Assembly: GCF_014237875.1 (NCBI RefSeq)
Contig: NZ_JACJVJ010000003.1
Location: 62,001-126,000, forward strand
Direction of reading: 5' to 3'
DNA length: 64,000 nucleotides
Source: Parasphingopyxis marina
Lineage (GTDB): Bacteria; Pseudomonadota; Alphaproteobacteria; Sphingomonadales; Sphingomonadaceae
Position 1 is the stretch's first letter. Each line of letters starts with the position of its first letter. Below the pieces are notes generated by a model. It ran no database searches, was not told where the DNA came from, and saw nothing but the letters and a program-made list of their open reading frames with translations. Positions 23,797 through 31,789 of the stretch are shown here, piece by piece. The position numbers and the translations under genes were made by a program.

Positions 23797-24232
23797 CGGC
23801 TTCTCCTCTCCGCCAGGCGGGTGCGGGCTGCGCGCGCGCGACGAGCATCGGCCGGAAATAGCCGAAATAGCAAAGCAGCAGCGCGATATTGACGCCGAGC
23901 TCGAGCGGCCCGCTGACCAGTTGGCGCGGCGTGCCGACGATCAGCGTGTTGAGGTAGAAAATCATGGCCGATACCGGCATTTCGAGAACGAGCAGCATTG
24001 GAACGAGCCGGTTTGCCAGCAGGCCTGCGCCAACGACGATTTCCAGAACCTTGATAATCGGGAACAGACCCATGGCGTATAGCGAGTCGATGAACGGACC
24101 GCCGATCGGGTGCGGCACCTGCGGCTGCGCTTGGAACTCCACGAAATAGCGCACGCCCGAATAGAAAAGATGGACGCCGAACCATAGTCGCAGCCACATA
24201 ATCGCGTAGTGGTCCCAGCCTTTCCTCTCCAT
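23789..24232 (-). CDS. DoxX-family membrane protein
   Basis: A 147-residue membrane protein with four predicted helices. It begins with an amphipathic DHYAIMWLRLWFGVHLFYSGVRYF helix; later helices are FPIIKVLEIVVGAGLLANR, MLLVLEMPVSAMIFYLNTL and ELGVNIALLLCYFGYFRPM. The LEIVVGAGLL and GYFRPM segments are shared with the protein at 28181 (AEIVVGLSLLAGR, CYFDHYRPL), so the two are paralogues of the DoxX type. ATG 24232 has AGGGAGAG before it. It is divergent from the TAXI-esterase gene at 24355 and is followed by a membrane microprotein. Role unknown; a redox or transport accessory function is possible. Confidence 0.75.
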   Translation of the reverse strand: MERKGWDHYAIMWLRLWFGVHLFYSGVRYFVEFQAQPQVPHPIGGPFIDSLYAMGLFPIIKVLEIVVGAGLLANRLVPMLLVLEMPVSAMIFYLNTLIVGTPRQLVSGPLELGVNIALLLCYFGYFRPMLVARAQPAPAWRRGEADV

Positions 24233-24354
24233 TTTTCTCTCTCCCTTGTCTCTCCCCTTTCCCTGCTAACCAATTGCCGATAGATTGTCTCGCAAAATAA
24301 GCTAACAATAATGAAAGGCCATTCGATAAGGCCGCAAAGGAGAGGACAAAACCG

Positions 24355-27006
24355 ATGATGAGCATGGTCCGATTGCTGCCATTGGCGTTCGCCCTGTTAT
24401 GGCTGGGCGGTCTTTCTCCCGCAATTGCGCAGGAGCAGCCCGCAGAAGGCGAATTGGGCCGCACCATCGATGTCGGCGAGACCGGTTACGATGTGCGGCG
24501 GCTGGTAATGGCGTCGGCCTGTCCGCATGCCTGCCCGTGGGGCGAGCTTGGCGAGTTCGTCCGCGATGCGATGGCGCCGCTCGATTACGAGATCGTGTTG
24601 TGCCGCAACTGCAACCGGATTTACGGCCCGCCGCTGGTCGCGCGCGGCGAAAGGCCGCCGCCGCTCGACCGGATCAACCTTGCGACCGGCACCACCGAAC
24701 GCGTCGATGCCCCGGTCGATTTCGGTGTCACCGAAAGCGGGATGCTCGACCAGGCCTATCTGGGGGAAGGGATTTATGCCGAGGAAGGGCGGTTTCCCAA
24801 CCTTCGCCTGATTGCGAAGCTGGAGGACCCGACCTATCTGCTCGTCGCGGTACGGGCGGATTCCGGCATTACGGACCTTGCACAGCTCGCGGCGCTGGAC
24901 AGGCCGCTGCGCATCCTTTCCGATTTTCAGGGAGCCGCCGATGCGGTGCTCGCGCATTACGGGCTCGACCGCGAAAGCGTCGAAAGCCGTGGCGGGTCCA
25001 TCGAGTTTTTCATGCGGGCCGATGCGGATACGCCTTTCGATCTTGTCGTCAGCGCGCTTGGCAGTTCGGCCAACAATCTCGAATCGCGGCCCTGGACGGC
25101 ATTGAGCGAAGCGCATGATTTGCGGTTTCTCGATTTGCCCGAAGAGCTGATCGCGAACATTATCGCGGACGGTCGCGCGCAGCCGGTTACCATGCGCTGG
25201 GGCTATTTGCGCGGTGTCGACCATCCGGTGCGCACGGTGGGGCGGTCCGGTGAGGCGATCTTCGCGCGCGCGGATATGCCCGATGACATCGCCTATGATC
25301 TTGCCCGCGCGATTGACGGCGCGCGCACCGATCTGCGCTGGTTCGTCCGGCCCTATTCCTATGATCCGCAAACCGCGTGGCGGAATTTCAGCGTACCGCT
25401 CCATCCCGGCGCGGCGCGTTACTATCAGGAGCTGGGCTATATGGACGAGAGCGAACCGCCTGCCGCCGCGAATATCGAGGTCGAAACGAGCCTCGGCAGG
25501 GTTTCGGGAGTGGGCGAAGAAGGACTAGCGGTTTTCCGCGGCATTCCCTTCGCCGCGCCGCCGGTCGGGTCGAATCGCTGGCGCGCGCCGCAGCCCGCTC
25601 AGCCTTGGCCGGGCGTGCGTGTGGCCACCGAATTCGCGCCCGCCTGTCCGCAGCCCGATCAGCGCGAAAGTGCCGTCTTCGAGCGGCACTCCCTCCGGCA
25701 GAGCGAGGATTGCCTGTACCTTAACATCTGGACCCCGGCCGAGGCGCCCGATGCACGCCTCCCCGTGATGGTCTGGATCTACGGCGGCGGTTTCAACAAC
25801 GGCGCGACGTCCCTTCCGACCTATTCGGGCGAAAACCTTGCGGCGCGCGATGTGATCGTCGTTTCGATCGCCTATCGGATCGGCGCCTTCGGCTTCCTGG
25901 CGCATCCCGCTCTCACCACCGAGGCATCGGATGGCAGCTCGGGAAATTACGGCCTGCTCGACATGATCGCGGCGCTCCAATGGGTGAATGAGAATATCGC
26001 TGGTTTCGGCGGCGATCCAAATAACGTTACGATCTTTGGCGAATCGGCGGGCGGTATCGCTGTTTCGATACTCGCTGCCTCGCCGCCGGCGCGTGGACTT
26101 TTCCAGCGTGCAATCAGCCAGAGCGGAGGCTCCTTTGCGCCACCGCGCACGGCCAATGAGGGCGGCAGCAACGTCCCGACCTTGGTCGTTGCAGAAGCCC
26201 ATGGAGAACGTTTGTTCGAGACCCTTGGCGTGGATACTCTCGCCGAAGCGCGGGCCGTTCCGGTCGAGGCAATTCTCGATGCCGTTGGCCCGGCGATACC
26301 CGGCAACCTCTTCTGGCCGGTTCTCGACGGCGTGGTAATTCCCGACGACCAGTACGAACTGTACGCGGACGGTGCCTTTAACGACACGCCCATCCTCGTC
26401 GGGACGAACGATGACGAGGGGGCGCTCTTTGTGCCGCAGGGCCCGCCGGCCGAACGCTATATCGGGGGCGTGCGCGCGGGCTTTGGCGAGCATGCCGACG
26501 CGGTCCTCGAGACGTATTCCGGCGGAACCGATGCCGAGGCGCTGCGCTCGAGCCGTGATCTCTTTCGCGATACCGCGTTCGCCTGGCACACATGGACATG
26601 GGCGAGACTGCAAGCCGAAGCGGGAGGTAGCCCGGCCTTTGTCTATTATTTCGAGCAGCGCCCACCCTATCCCGACATTCCGATGCTCGCCGACTGGGGC
26701 GCTGCCCATGCGATGGAATTGCCCTATGTTTTTGGCACGTTACGGCCTGGACGAATGGACTGGCGTGACGGCGACAGACACGTTTCCGATCTTATGATCG
26801 GCTATTGGACGAACTTCGCCAAGACCGGCGATCCCAATGGCGAGGGCCTTCCCGAATGGCCGCGTTTTACACCAGACGCGCAACAGGTCCTGTATATCGA
26901 CGAAACGCCGCACGCCGGATCCGTGCCCAATTCCGAACAGCTCGAAACGCTCGACAGCTACTATCGTTGGCGGCGTGAGCAGCGGGCCCACGAGCAATCC
27001 CGATAA
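24355..27006 (+). CDS. Exported fusion: TAXI-type solute-receptor domain plus type-B carboxylesterase
   Basis: An 883-residue protein in one unbroken frame with an AAGGAGAGG ribosome site. Residues 1-25 are a signal peptide (cleavage near AIAQ). Residues ~40-365 resemble a TAXI-family TRAP solute receptor: DFGVTESGMLDQAY, LVAVRADSGITDLAQL, and a C-terminal AIFARADMPDDIAYDLARAID then PLHPGAARYYQELGYM. A Cys pattern C56-x3-C60 and C83-x2-C86 is unusual for the family. Residues ~372-875 are a type-B carboxylesterase: FRGIPFAAPPVG, EDCLYLNIW, an oxyanion YGGGF, GESAGG with nucleophile Ser564, DDEG with Glu688 and AAH with His785. A periplasmic enzyme that binds and hydrolyses an ester is inferred. 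No TRAP permease genes are nearby. Confidence 0.85.
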   Translation: MMSMVRLLPLAFALLWLGGLSPAIAQEQPAEGELGRTIDVGETGYDVRRLVMASACPHACPWGELGEFVRDAMAPLDYEIVLCRNCNRIYGPPLVARGERPPPLDRINLATGTTERVDAPVDFGVTESGMLDQAYLGEGIYAEEGRFPNLRLIAKLEDPTYLLVAVRADSGITDLAQLAALDRPLRILSDFQGAADAVLAHYGLDRESVESRGGSIEFFMRADADTPFDLVVSALGSSANNLESRPWTALSEAHDLRFLDLPEELIANIIADGRAQPVTMRWGYLRGVDHPVRTVGRSGEAIFARADMPDDIAYDLARAIDGARTDLRWFVRPYSYDPQTAWRNFSVPLHPGAARYYQELGYMDESEPPAAANIEVETSLGRVSGVGEEGLAVFRGIPFAAPPVGSNRWRAPQPAQPWPGVRVATEFAPACPQPDQRESAVFERHSLRQSEDCLYLNIWTPAEAPDARLPVMVWIYGGGFNNGATSLPTYSGENLAARDVIVVSIAYRIGAFGFLAHPALTTEASDGSSGNYGLLDMIAALQWVNENIAGFGGDPNNVTIFGESAGGIAVSILAASPPARGLFQRAISQSGGSFAPPRTANEGGSNVPTLVVAEAHGERLFETLGVDTLAEARAVPVEAILDAVGPAIPGNLFWPVLDGVVIPDDQYELYADGAFNDTPILVGTNDDEGALFVPQGPPAERYIGGVRAGFGEHADAVLETYSGGTDAEALRSSRDLFRDTAFAWHTWTWARLQAEAGGSPAFVYYFEQRPPYPDIPMLADWGAAHAMELPYVFGTLRPGRMDWRDGDRHVSDLMIGYWTNFAKTGDPNGEGLPEWPRFTPDAQQVLYIDETPHAGSVPNSEQLETLDSYYRWRREQRAHEQSR

Positions 27007-27034
27007 CTCCATTCCTGCCATAGAGGATCATCGA

Positions 27035-28141
27035 ATGTCGAAAACGCCTCCGTTCCACGCCGATCATGTCGGCAGTCTTTTGCGCTCTACCGCCGTACAT
27101 CAAGCCCGTGAGAAGTATGCGGCGGGCGAAATCGACTATGCGGCACTCCAGGCGGCCGAGGATGCGCATATCCGCGATCTCATCGCCAAGCAGGAAGAGA
27201 TTGGGCTCAAAAGTGTAACCGACGGCGAAACCCGCCGGGCCGTGTGGTCGACTGATTTTCTTCAGGAATTGGAGGGCATGTCCTTTGCCGAGGAGCAGGC
27301 AAGCTTCGGCGACAAGACGCTGCACCCGATCCGCCATCTCAAGGTTACCGGTAAGCTGGGCTTCTCCGGTCATCCGATGATTGAGCATTTTCGCTTCCTG
27401 GACGCGAATACCAACGCGACGGCAAAAATGACCATCCCCTCGCCGGCGATGTTGGTTTCGCCGCGCAGAAACTGGCGAGAGGTCGTCGATCGGGCAGCTT
27501 ATGACCGGCTCGACACGCTCTATGAAGATCTCGCCGAGGCCTATCGTCAGGCGGTGCAGGCTTTTTACGACGCCGGCTGCCGGTATCTCCAGTTCGACGA
27601 TTGCGCCTTCGCCTTCCTTTGCGACGAGGGAATCCGCGAGGAGGTCACGTCGCGCGGCGATGATCCCAGGGCGCTGATGGAAGGCTGGACCGAACTTATC
27701 AATTCGGTCCTCGCCGCGAAACCGGCCGACATGACGATCACGACCCATATGTGCCGCGGCAATTTCCGTTCCAAATGGTTGGCGCAGGGCGGTTACGAGA
27801 CGATCGCCGACCTCCTGTTCGAGCGGCTCGGCTATGACGGCTTCTTTCTCGAATATGACAGCGACCGCGCCGGTGGATTCGAGCCGCTTCGGCGGTTGCG
27901 AGAGAGCGGAGACCAGGTTGTTGTGCTTGGCCTCCTCACGACCAAGGTCGGCACGCTCGAGGCCAAGGACGACATCAAACGCCGTATCGAGCAGGCGACG
28001 GAATATGTTCCGCTCGATCGGCTGCGCCTCAGCCCGCAATGCGGGTTCGCCAGCACCGAGGCAGGCAATGAGCTTGCCCAGGACGAGCAATGGGCCAAGC
28101 TGAAAATGGTTGTCGATATCGCGGATGAGGTCTGGTCCTAG
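27035..28141 (+). CDS. MetE-like (cobalamin-independent methionine synthase II family) methyltransferase
   Basis: A 368-residue protein of the MetE C-terminal/UROD-like barrel family. It shows HADHVGSLLR at the start, TDGETRR near 62-68, YLQFDDCAF in the middle, THMCRGN with His238 and Cys240, LEYDSDRAG with a Glu near 273, and LSPQCGFAS with Cys336. His/Cys/Glu/Cys are the zinc ligands that activate thiol substrates in this family, and all seem present. Relatives include methionine synthases, epoxyalkane:CoM transferases and uncharacterised methyltransferases. ATG 27035 is chosen because GAGGA precedes it; the frame extends upstream into the esterase gene without support. In a cluster with Rieske demethylase-like genes it may move methyl groups, by inference. 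Confidence 0.82.
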   Translation: MSKTPPFHADHVGSLLRSTAVHQAREKYAAGEIDYAALQAAEDAHIRDLIAKQEEIGLKSVTDGETRRAVWSTDFLQELEGMSFAEEQASFGDKTLHPIRHLKVTGKLGFSGHPMIEHFRFLDANTNATAKMTIPSPAMLVSPRRNWREVVDRAAYDRLDTLYEDLAEAYRQAVQAFYDAGCRYLQFDDCAFAFLCDEGIREEVTSRGDDPRALMEGWTELINSVLAAKPADMTITTHMCRGNFRSKWLAQGGYETIADLLFERLGYDGFFLEYDSDRAGGFEPLRRLRESGDQVVVLGLLTTKVGTLEAKDDIKRRIEQATEYVPLDRLRLSPQCGFASTEAGNELAQDEQWAKLKMVVDIADEVWS

Positions 28142-28180
28142 GTCAGGCCGCATCCGTTGCGGAGAGGCGGAGAAACACCG

Positions 28181-28666
28181 ATGGGCTACCAGAGAATGAT
28201 CTTCATCGCCCGGATGATCCTGGGTATCTTCTATCTCATCAGCGGCCTGAATTGGTATTTCGGGTTCATGCCGCTGCCGAGCATCTACATGCCCGTCGAC
28301 GCGCCCATGAAGCATGCCGTAGTTACCGAGATGATCCGGACCGGCTGGATGTTCCAGTTCGCCAAGACAGCTGAAATCGTGGTGGGGCTATCGCTACTGG
28401 CGGGGCGGGCCGTTCCGCTGACATTGGCTCTGACGGTGCCGCTGGCATTCATCACCTTCATGCTCGACGCGATGATATTCGACGAAATCTGGGGCTGGGT
28501 GTCGGGTTCGACCGACACGGAAACCTTACGGGCGGCCATTGCCGACATGATCATAGGCGGACTGTGCGTCTTGTCGCTCCATGTCTGGCTGATGCTCTGC
28601 TATTTCGATCACTATCGCCCGCTATTCGTGTGGCAGGCGAAGGCAACCGACTGGGGTGGGGCATGA
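28181..28666 (+). CDS. DoxX-like membrane protein
   Basis: A 161-residue integral membrane protein with four helices: MIFIARMILGIFYLISGLNWYFGF, FAKTAEIVVGLSLLAG, PLTLALTVPLAFITFMLDAMIFDEIW, and DMIIGGLCVLSLHVWLMLCYFDHYRPLF. AEIVVGLSLLAGR and CYFDHYRPL align with the DoxX protein at 23789. ATG 28181 follows GGAGAGGCGGAGAA. It lies 39 bases after the MetE-like gene, so it is likely in its operon. Its stop overlaps the ATG of a small membrane protein (ATGA at 28663-28666). Function unknown. Confidence 0.72.
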   Translation: MGYQRMIFIARMILGIFYLISGLNWYFGFMPLPSIYMPVDAPMKHAVVTEMIRTGWMFQFAKTAEIVVGLSLLAGRAVPLTLALTVPLAFITFMLDAMIFDEIWGWVSGSTDTETLRAAIADMIIGGLCVLSLHVWLMLCYFDHYRPLFVWQAKATDWGGA

Positions 28667-28794
28667 ACGCGGCGCAGCCGAAAACGGCCAGGCGCGGTGG
28701 GAAATTGCGAACGGCGTTCCTGGTCTGGGGCTGGGTGGCGATTGTTATGCAACTTTGGAATCTGTATCTTTTTGTCGGCCTGATTGGAAAATAG
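28663..28794 (+). CDS. Single-helix membrane microprotein downstream of DoxX-like gene
   Basis: A 43-residue protein starting in an ATGA overlap with the DoxX-like gene. It has a basic N-terminus (KTARRGGKLR) followed by one hydrophobic helix (TAFLVWGWVAIVMQLWNLYL, then FVGLIGK). The positive-inside pattern predicts a single-pass inner-membrane protein. The same arrangement, DoxX followed by an overlapping one-helix protein, occurs at 23686-24232, although the micro-sequences are not obviously alike apart from Trp-rich helices. A subunit or stabiliser of the DoxX protein is the natural guess. Confidence 0.62.
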   Translation: MNAAQPKTARRGGKLRTAFLVWGWVAIVMQLWNLYLFVGLIGK

Positions 28795-29314
28795 GGGTTC
28801 GACAACATGCTGCCGCTGATGCAGATTCTCTCGCTATCTGCTGGAGTGGGCGTTCCGTGGCGGACGCCCAAGTGCCATGATTGCGATTTGCAGCCGCGCG
28901 ATGCGGCAAATGGCCGAAATTTCGCGTAAAATCGCGCTGAGAATCTCGGTGCCGGAGAGATTGGAAAAAGCGGGAAAAAAGTGGTGCACCGTGCAGTCCG
29001 TGGCGAACCGGTCGCTGGTCGGATTTCCCGTTTTTTTGAAAAGGGGGGGGGGACGTTTGCGGTTTCGGCAAATTCTTCGTGTCTTCCATGCCGAGAGCTA
29101 AGCGTTGCGGCAGTAGGGGATCGAGCTCGCCGAGTCATAGGCTAGGGAATTTTATCGGTGGAGCAGGGTAAGGCCGTACGCGAAACAAGGACGCGCGCTT
29201 TCACCTCAATTCAATGCACGCGTATCGACCATTGAGCGGCGGTGACAGTGACGATCGGCGTACCGACCCGGTTCGTGCCGGTTGCCGTTTGATGGTTCGT
29301 GCACGGGCATCGAA
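28795..29314. other. 520-base region without recognisable gene
   Basis: No frame here has a plausible start, ribosome site and protein-like composition. It contains AT-rich stretches, a GGGAAA/TTTCCC pair around 28981 and 29026, a T7 run followed by A-rich bases, and a run of ten G at 29043-29052. It separates the plus-strand aromatic island from the end of the minus-strand CoA operon. It may hold transcription termination signals for both convergent units. Confidence 0.5.
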
Positions 29315-30937
29315 TTAAAGGGACAATGGCCGATCGGTAGCGATCGCCCGAGCGATTTCGGAACGGAGCACGTCCTTGCGCACCTTTCCCGTCGCGGTCT
29401 TGGGCAGTTGATCGACCAGCTCTATTCGCTCAGGCCATTTCTGCTTTGCCAGGCCCGATTGCGAAATGAACTCGGCGAGGTTCGCCCTGCTCAGTTCCGC
29501 GTCGGGCCGGAGGACGACGACGGCGCAGACGCCTTCGCCCAAGCGCGCGTGCGGCATCGCGACGACCGCGGCATCCTCGATAGCCGGATGCCGGTACAAG
29601 AGGTCCTCGATTTCCTTGGCGCTGATATTTTCGCCGCCGCGGATGATAAGATCCTTTTTGCGGCCCGTAATCAGCACGGCATTTTCCGGCGTGAGGATGC
29701 CCAGATCGCCGGTTTTGTAGAAGCCGTCATCGGTAATGGCCTCTTCGGTCTGAAGCGGATCGAAATAGCCAAGCAGCATGGCTGGCCCGCGGGCCAGAAT
29801 CTCGCCTTCTTCGCCCGCCGCCAGCTCATTGCCATCCTCGTCGACGATCCGGACTTTATAATCCTCGATCTTGCCGTCGGTGGTGGCGGCAAGCTCGTGC
29901 TCATCGGCCCCATGAAAGCCCATCGTGATAAGCGGGGCTTCCGTACAGCCGAAGACCCTGAATGCCGGCGCGCGGTCCAGTACGGTATTGGCGTGCCGGA
30001 TGATCGACGGCGGGACCGCTGCGCCGCCACAGGCGAAGAAGCGCAGCGAGGGCAGGCCGGTTCCGCGGCGTTCGGCGCAATCGGCAAGCTCTTTCAGAAA
30101 TGGCGTCGCCGAGATCGTGCCGACGACATCATATTTCTCGATCAGGTCCGCCGCTTCCTCGGCATTCCATTGTTCCATGAGCAGGGTTTTGGCGCCCGTC
30201 AGAAGCGGCATTTCGAGATAGCCATAGCCGGTCAGATGGGTGACCGGCGAGGGCATGAGCAAGACTTCGCCCTCCTGGATGCGCCATTGCCGGATGCACA
30301 TGTCGAGCGCGTTGTTGAGCGTGTTCTGGCTGTGAAGGACGCCCTTGGGCGTGCCGGTTGTGCCGGACGTATAGAGGATGATTTTCACGGCGTTCGGGCT
30401 GGCCGCCCATCCGCCCAGGGAGCGCCCGCGGCCGCACTCTACCAGAGCCTCGTAGCTGCGCGCCGGATCCGATCCGCGAACGAAAATGACCGTTTCCAGC
30501 GAAGGCAGGTCGGGCTGGATGCGTTCGGCCATCGCCGCATAGTCGAAGCCGCGGAACTGCTCGGCAAGAAACAATAACCGGCAACCGGAATCGGCCAACA
30601 TCTGCCGCATTTCGGCATCCCGATAGATCGGTACGATGGGAACGACCACCAGCCCGGCCATCGCCGCGGCGAGATTGATCGCCGCCGCCTCATGCCAGTT
30701 GGGGATCTGGAAGCTGATCCGGTCGCCGGCGTGCAGCCCCAGATCGCCGAACGACACAGCAAGCGCCTCGGCGTCTTCGAAGAGCGCGCCGAATGTTACG
30801 CGCGGTTCGTTGCCGATAAATATCTCGGCATTCGGCGTTGCCATCGCCCTGTCATAGGCCAGTTCCGGCAACGTACGGTCGCGCCAGGCTCCGGTGGCCT
30901 GATAGGCCTGCAAATGCGCTGGCACGGCGTTCGACAA
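29315..30937 (-). CDS. AMP-forming acyl-CoA synthetase (CHC-CoA-ligase-like)
   Basis: A 540-residue ANL-superfamily ligase. The P-loop-like YTSGTTGTPKG, the AMP-binding FGCTEA, DGFYKTGDLGIL, the hinge-region GRKKDLIIRGGENIS and the catalytic Lys motif PKTATGKVRK near the C-terminus are all intact. It activates a carboxylic acid as an adenylate and transfers it to CoA. The overall pattern resembles cyclohexanecarboxylate or medium-chain ligases rather than FadD. The start is uncertain: TTG at 30937 lacks a clear ribosome site, and a nearby GTG four codons on is an alternative. It is the last gene of the minus-strand beta-oxidation operon. Confidence 0.86.
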   Translation of the reverse strand: MSNAVPAHLQAYQATGAWRDRTLPELAYDRAMATPNAEIFIGNEPRVTFGALFEDAEALAVSFGDLGLHAGDRISFQIPNWHEAAAINLAAAMAGLVVVPIVPIYRDAEMRQMLADSGCRLLFLAEQFRGFDYAAMAERIQPDLPSLETVIFVRGSDPARSYEALVECGRGRSLGGWAASPNAVKIILYTSGTTGTPKGVLHSQNTLNNALDMCIRQWRIQEGEVLLMPSPVTHLTGYGYLEMPLLTGAKTLLMEQWNAEEAADLIEKYDVVGTISATPFLKELADCAERRGTGLPSLRFFACGGAAVPPSIIRHANTVLDRAPAFRVFGCTEAPLITMGFHGADEHELAATTDGKIEDYKVRIVDEDGNELAAGEEGEILARGPAMLLGYFDPLQTEEAITDDGFYKTGDLGILTPENAVLITGRKKDLIIRGGENISAKEIEDLLYRHPAIEDAAVVAMPHARLGEGVCAVVVLRPDAELSRANLAEFISQSGLAKQKWPERIELVDQLPKTATGKVRKDVLRSEIARAIATDRPLSL

Positions 30938-30994
30938 ATCGGCTGAAGCTTGATCCGTCAGTGTCCTGTCTCCTTGGCCTATATGATCCGCTGG

Positions 30995-31789
30995 TCAGCG
31001 GCGCTTGCCGATAAAGTTACGGACGCCGGCCCGGAAATTCTCGGTATCCATGCAGATGAGGAGCCGGTTCAGTTCGGCCTCAAGCTGCTCGCTGACCGAT
31101 GTCCTTGTCGATTGATAAATCAGCGATTTGGTGGCGGCGATGACTTCGCTGCCGTTTCCCGCAAGCTTGCGCGCAAGGGCCATGGTGCGGTCCGCGATTG
31201 CGGCTTCCGGCACGACATGCGTGACAAGGCCGAAAGCAAAAGCCTGATCGGCGGAAAGCTCTTCCTCGGCGAGAAATATCTGCAGCGCGCGCCTTGCACC
31301 GACCGTTTCGACAAGGCCGATCGTTCCCCCGCCATCGGGCGAGACGCCAAGCTGCGCATAGGATGGGCGGAACCGGGCGCTTTGCGAAGCGACGCACATG
31401 TCGCCCATGAAGCTGAGGGAAAAGCCCGCGCCGGCTGCGGCGCCCTGAACGCTGGTTATGACGAGCTTCGGCATCCGCCTGAGACAGCACAGGAACCGAT
31501 GCAGTTCGGTGAGCAATTCACGGATAGGCGCAGCAAGCGCATCGAGGTTGGATGCGAAAAGGCCGATATCGCCGCCGGAACAAAAAGCCCGACCCGCGCC
31601 GCGGATAACAAGGACCTTTATGTCCTCATTGCGTTCGACCTGGCTGCCCAATACCGCCAGGCAGCGGGCCATTTCTATGTCGATCGTGTTGAGTGTCTCG
31701 GCGCGGTCGAGTGTGATCGATGCGACGGCCCCGTCGATTTCGAGCGATGCCGGCGCGCATCTTACGGGTGTCTCTTGCAGCGTCGCCAT
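30995..31789 (-). CDS. Enoyl-CoA hydratase/isomerase family protein
   Basis: A 264-residue crotonase-fold protein. The oxyanion-hole segments are RGAGRAFCSGGDIG (about 70-83) and SVQGAAAGAGFSLSFMGDMCVAS; the second GAAAGAG loop carries the peptide NH that polarises the thioester. The Glu pair of hydratases is not clearly present (SPDGGGTIGL where hydratases have a GIxPxxG-type region), so isomerase or hydrolase activity is possible. The start is ATG 31789, in an ATGA overlap with the SDR gene. The protein would act on an enoyl-CoA made by one of the acyl-CoA dehydrogenases of the island. Confidence 0.83.
   Translation of the reverse strand: MATLQETPVRCAPASLEIDGAVASITLDRAETLNTIDIEMARCLAVLGSQVERNEDIKVLVIRGAGRAFCSGGDIGLFASNLDALAAPIRELLTELHRFLCCLRRMPKLVITSVQGAAAGAGFSLSFMGDMCVASQSARFRPSYAQLGVSPDGGGTIGLVETVGARRALQIFLAEEELSADQAFAFGLVTHVVPEAAIADRTMALARKLAGNGSEVIAATKSLIYQSTRTSVSEQLEAELNRLLICMDTENFRAGVRNFIGKRR

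Noticed and set aside
28551-29138. Minus-strand frame of 195 codons reaching into the gene-free region
   Set aside because: It has a repetitive Ser/Arg/Pro composition, no start signal, and overlaps the DoxX-like and microprotein genes that have good signals.
29282-30577. Plus-strand frame of 431 codons opposite the CoA ligase
   Set aside because: The minus strand has all AMP-ligase motifs; the plus frame is a shadow.
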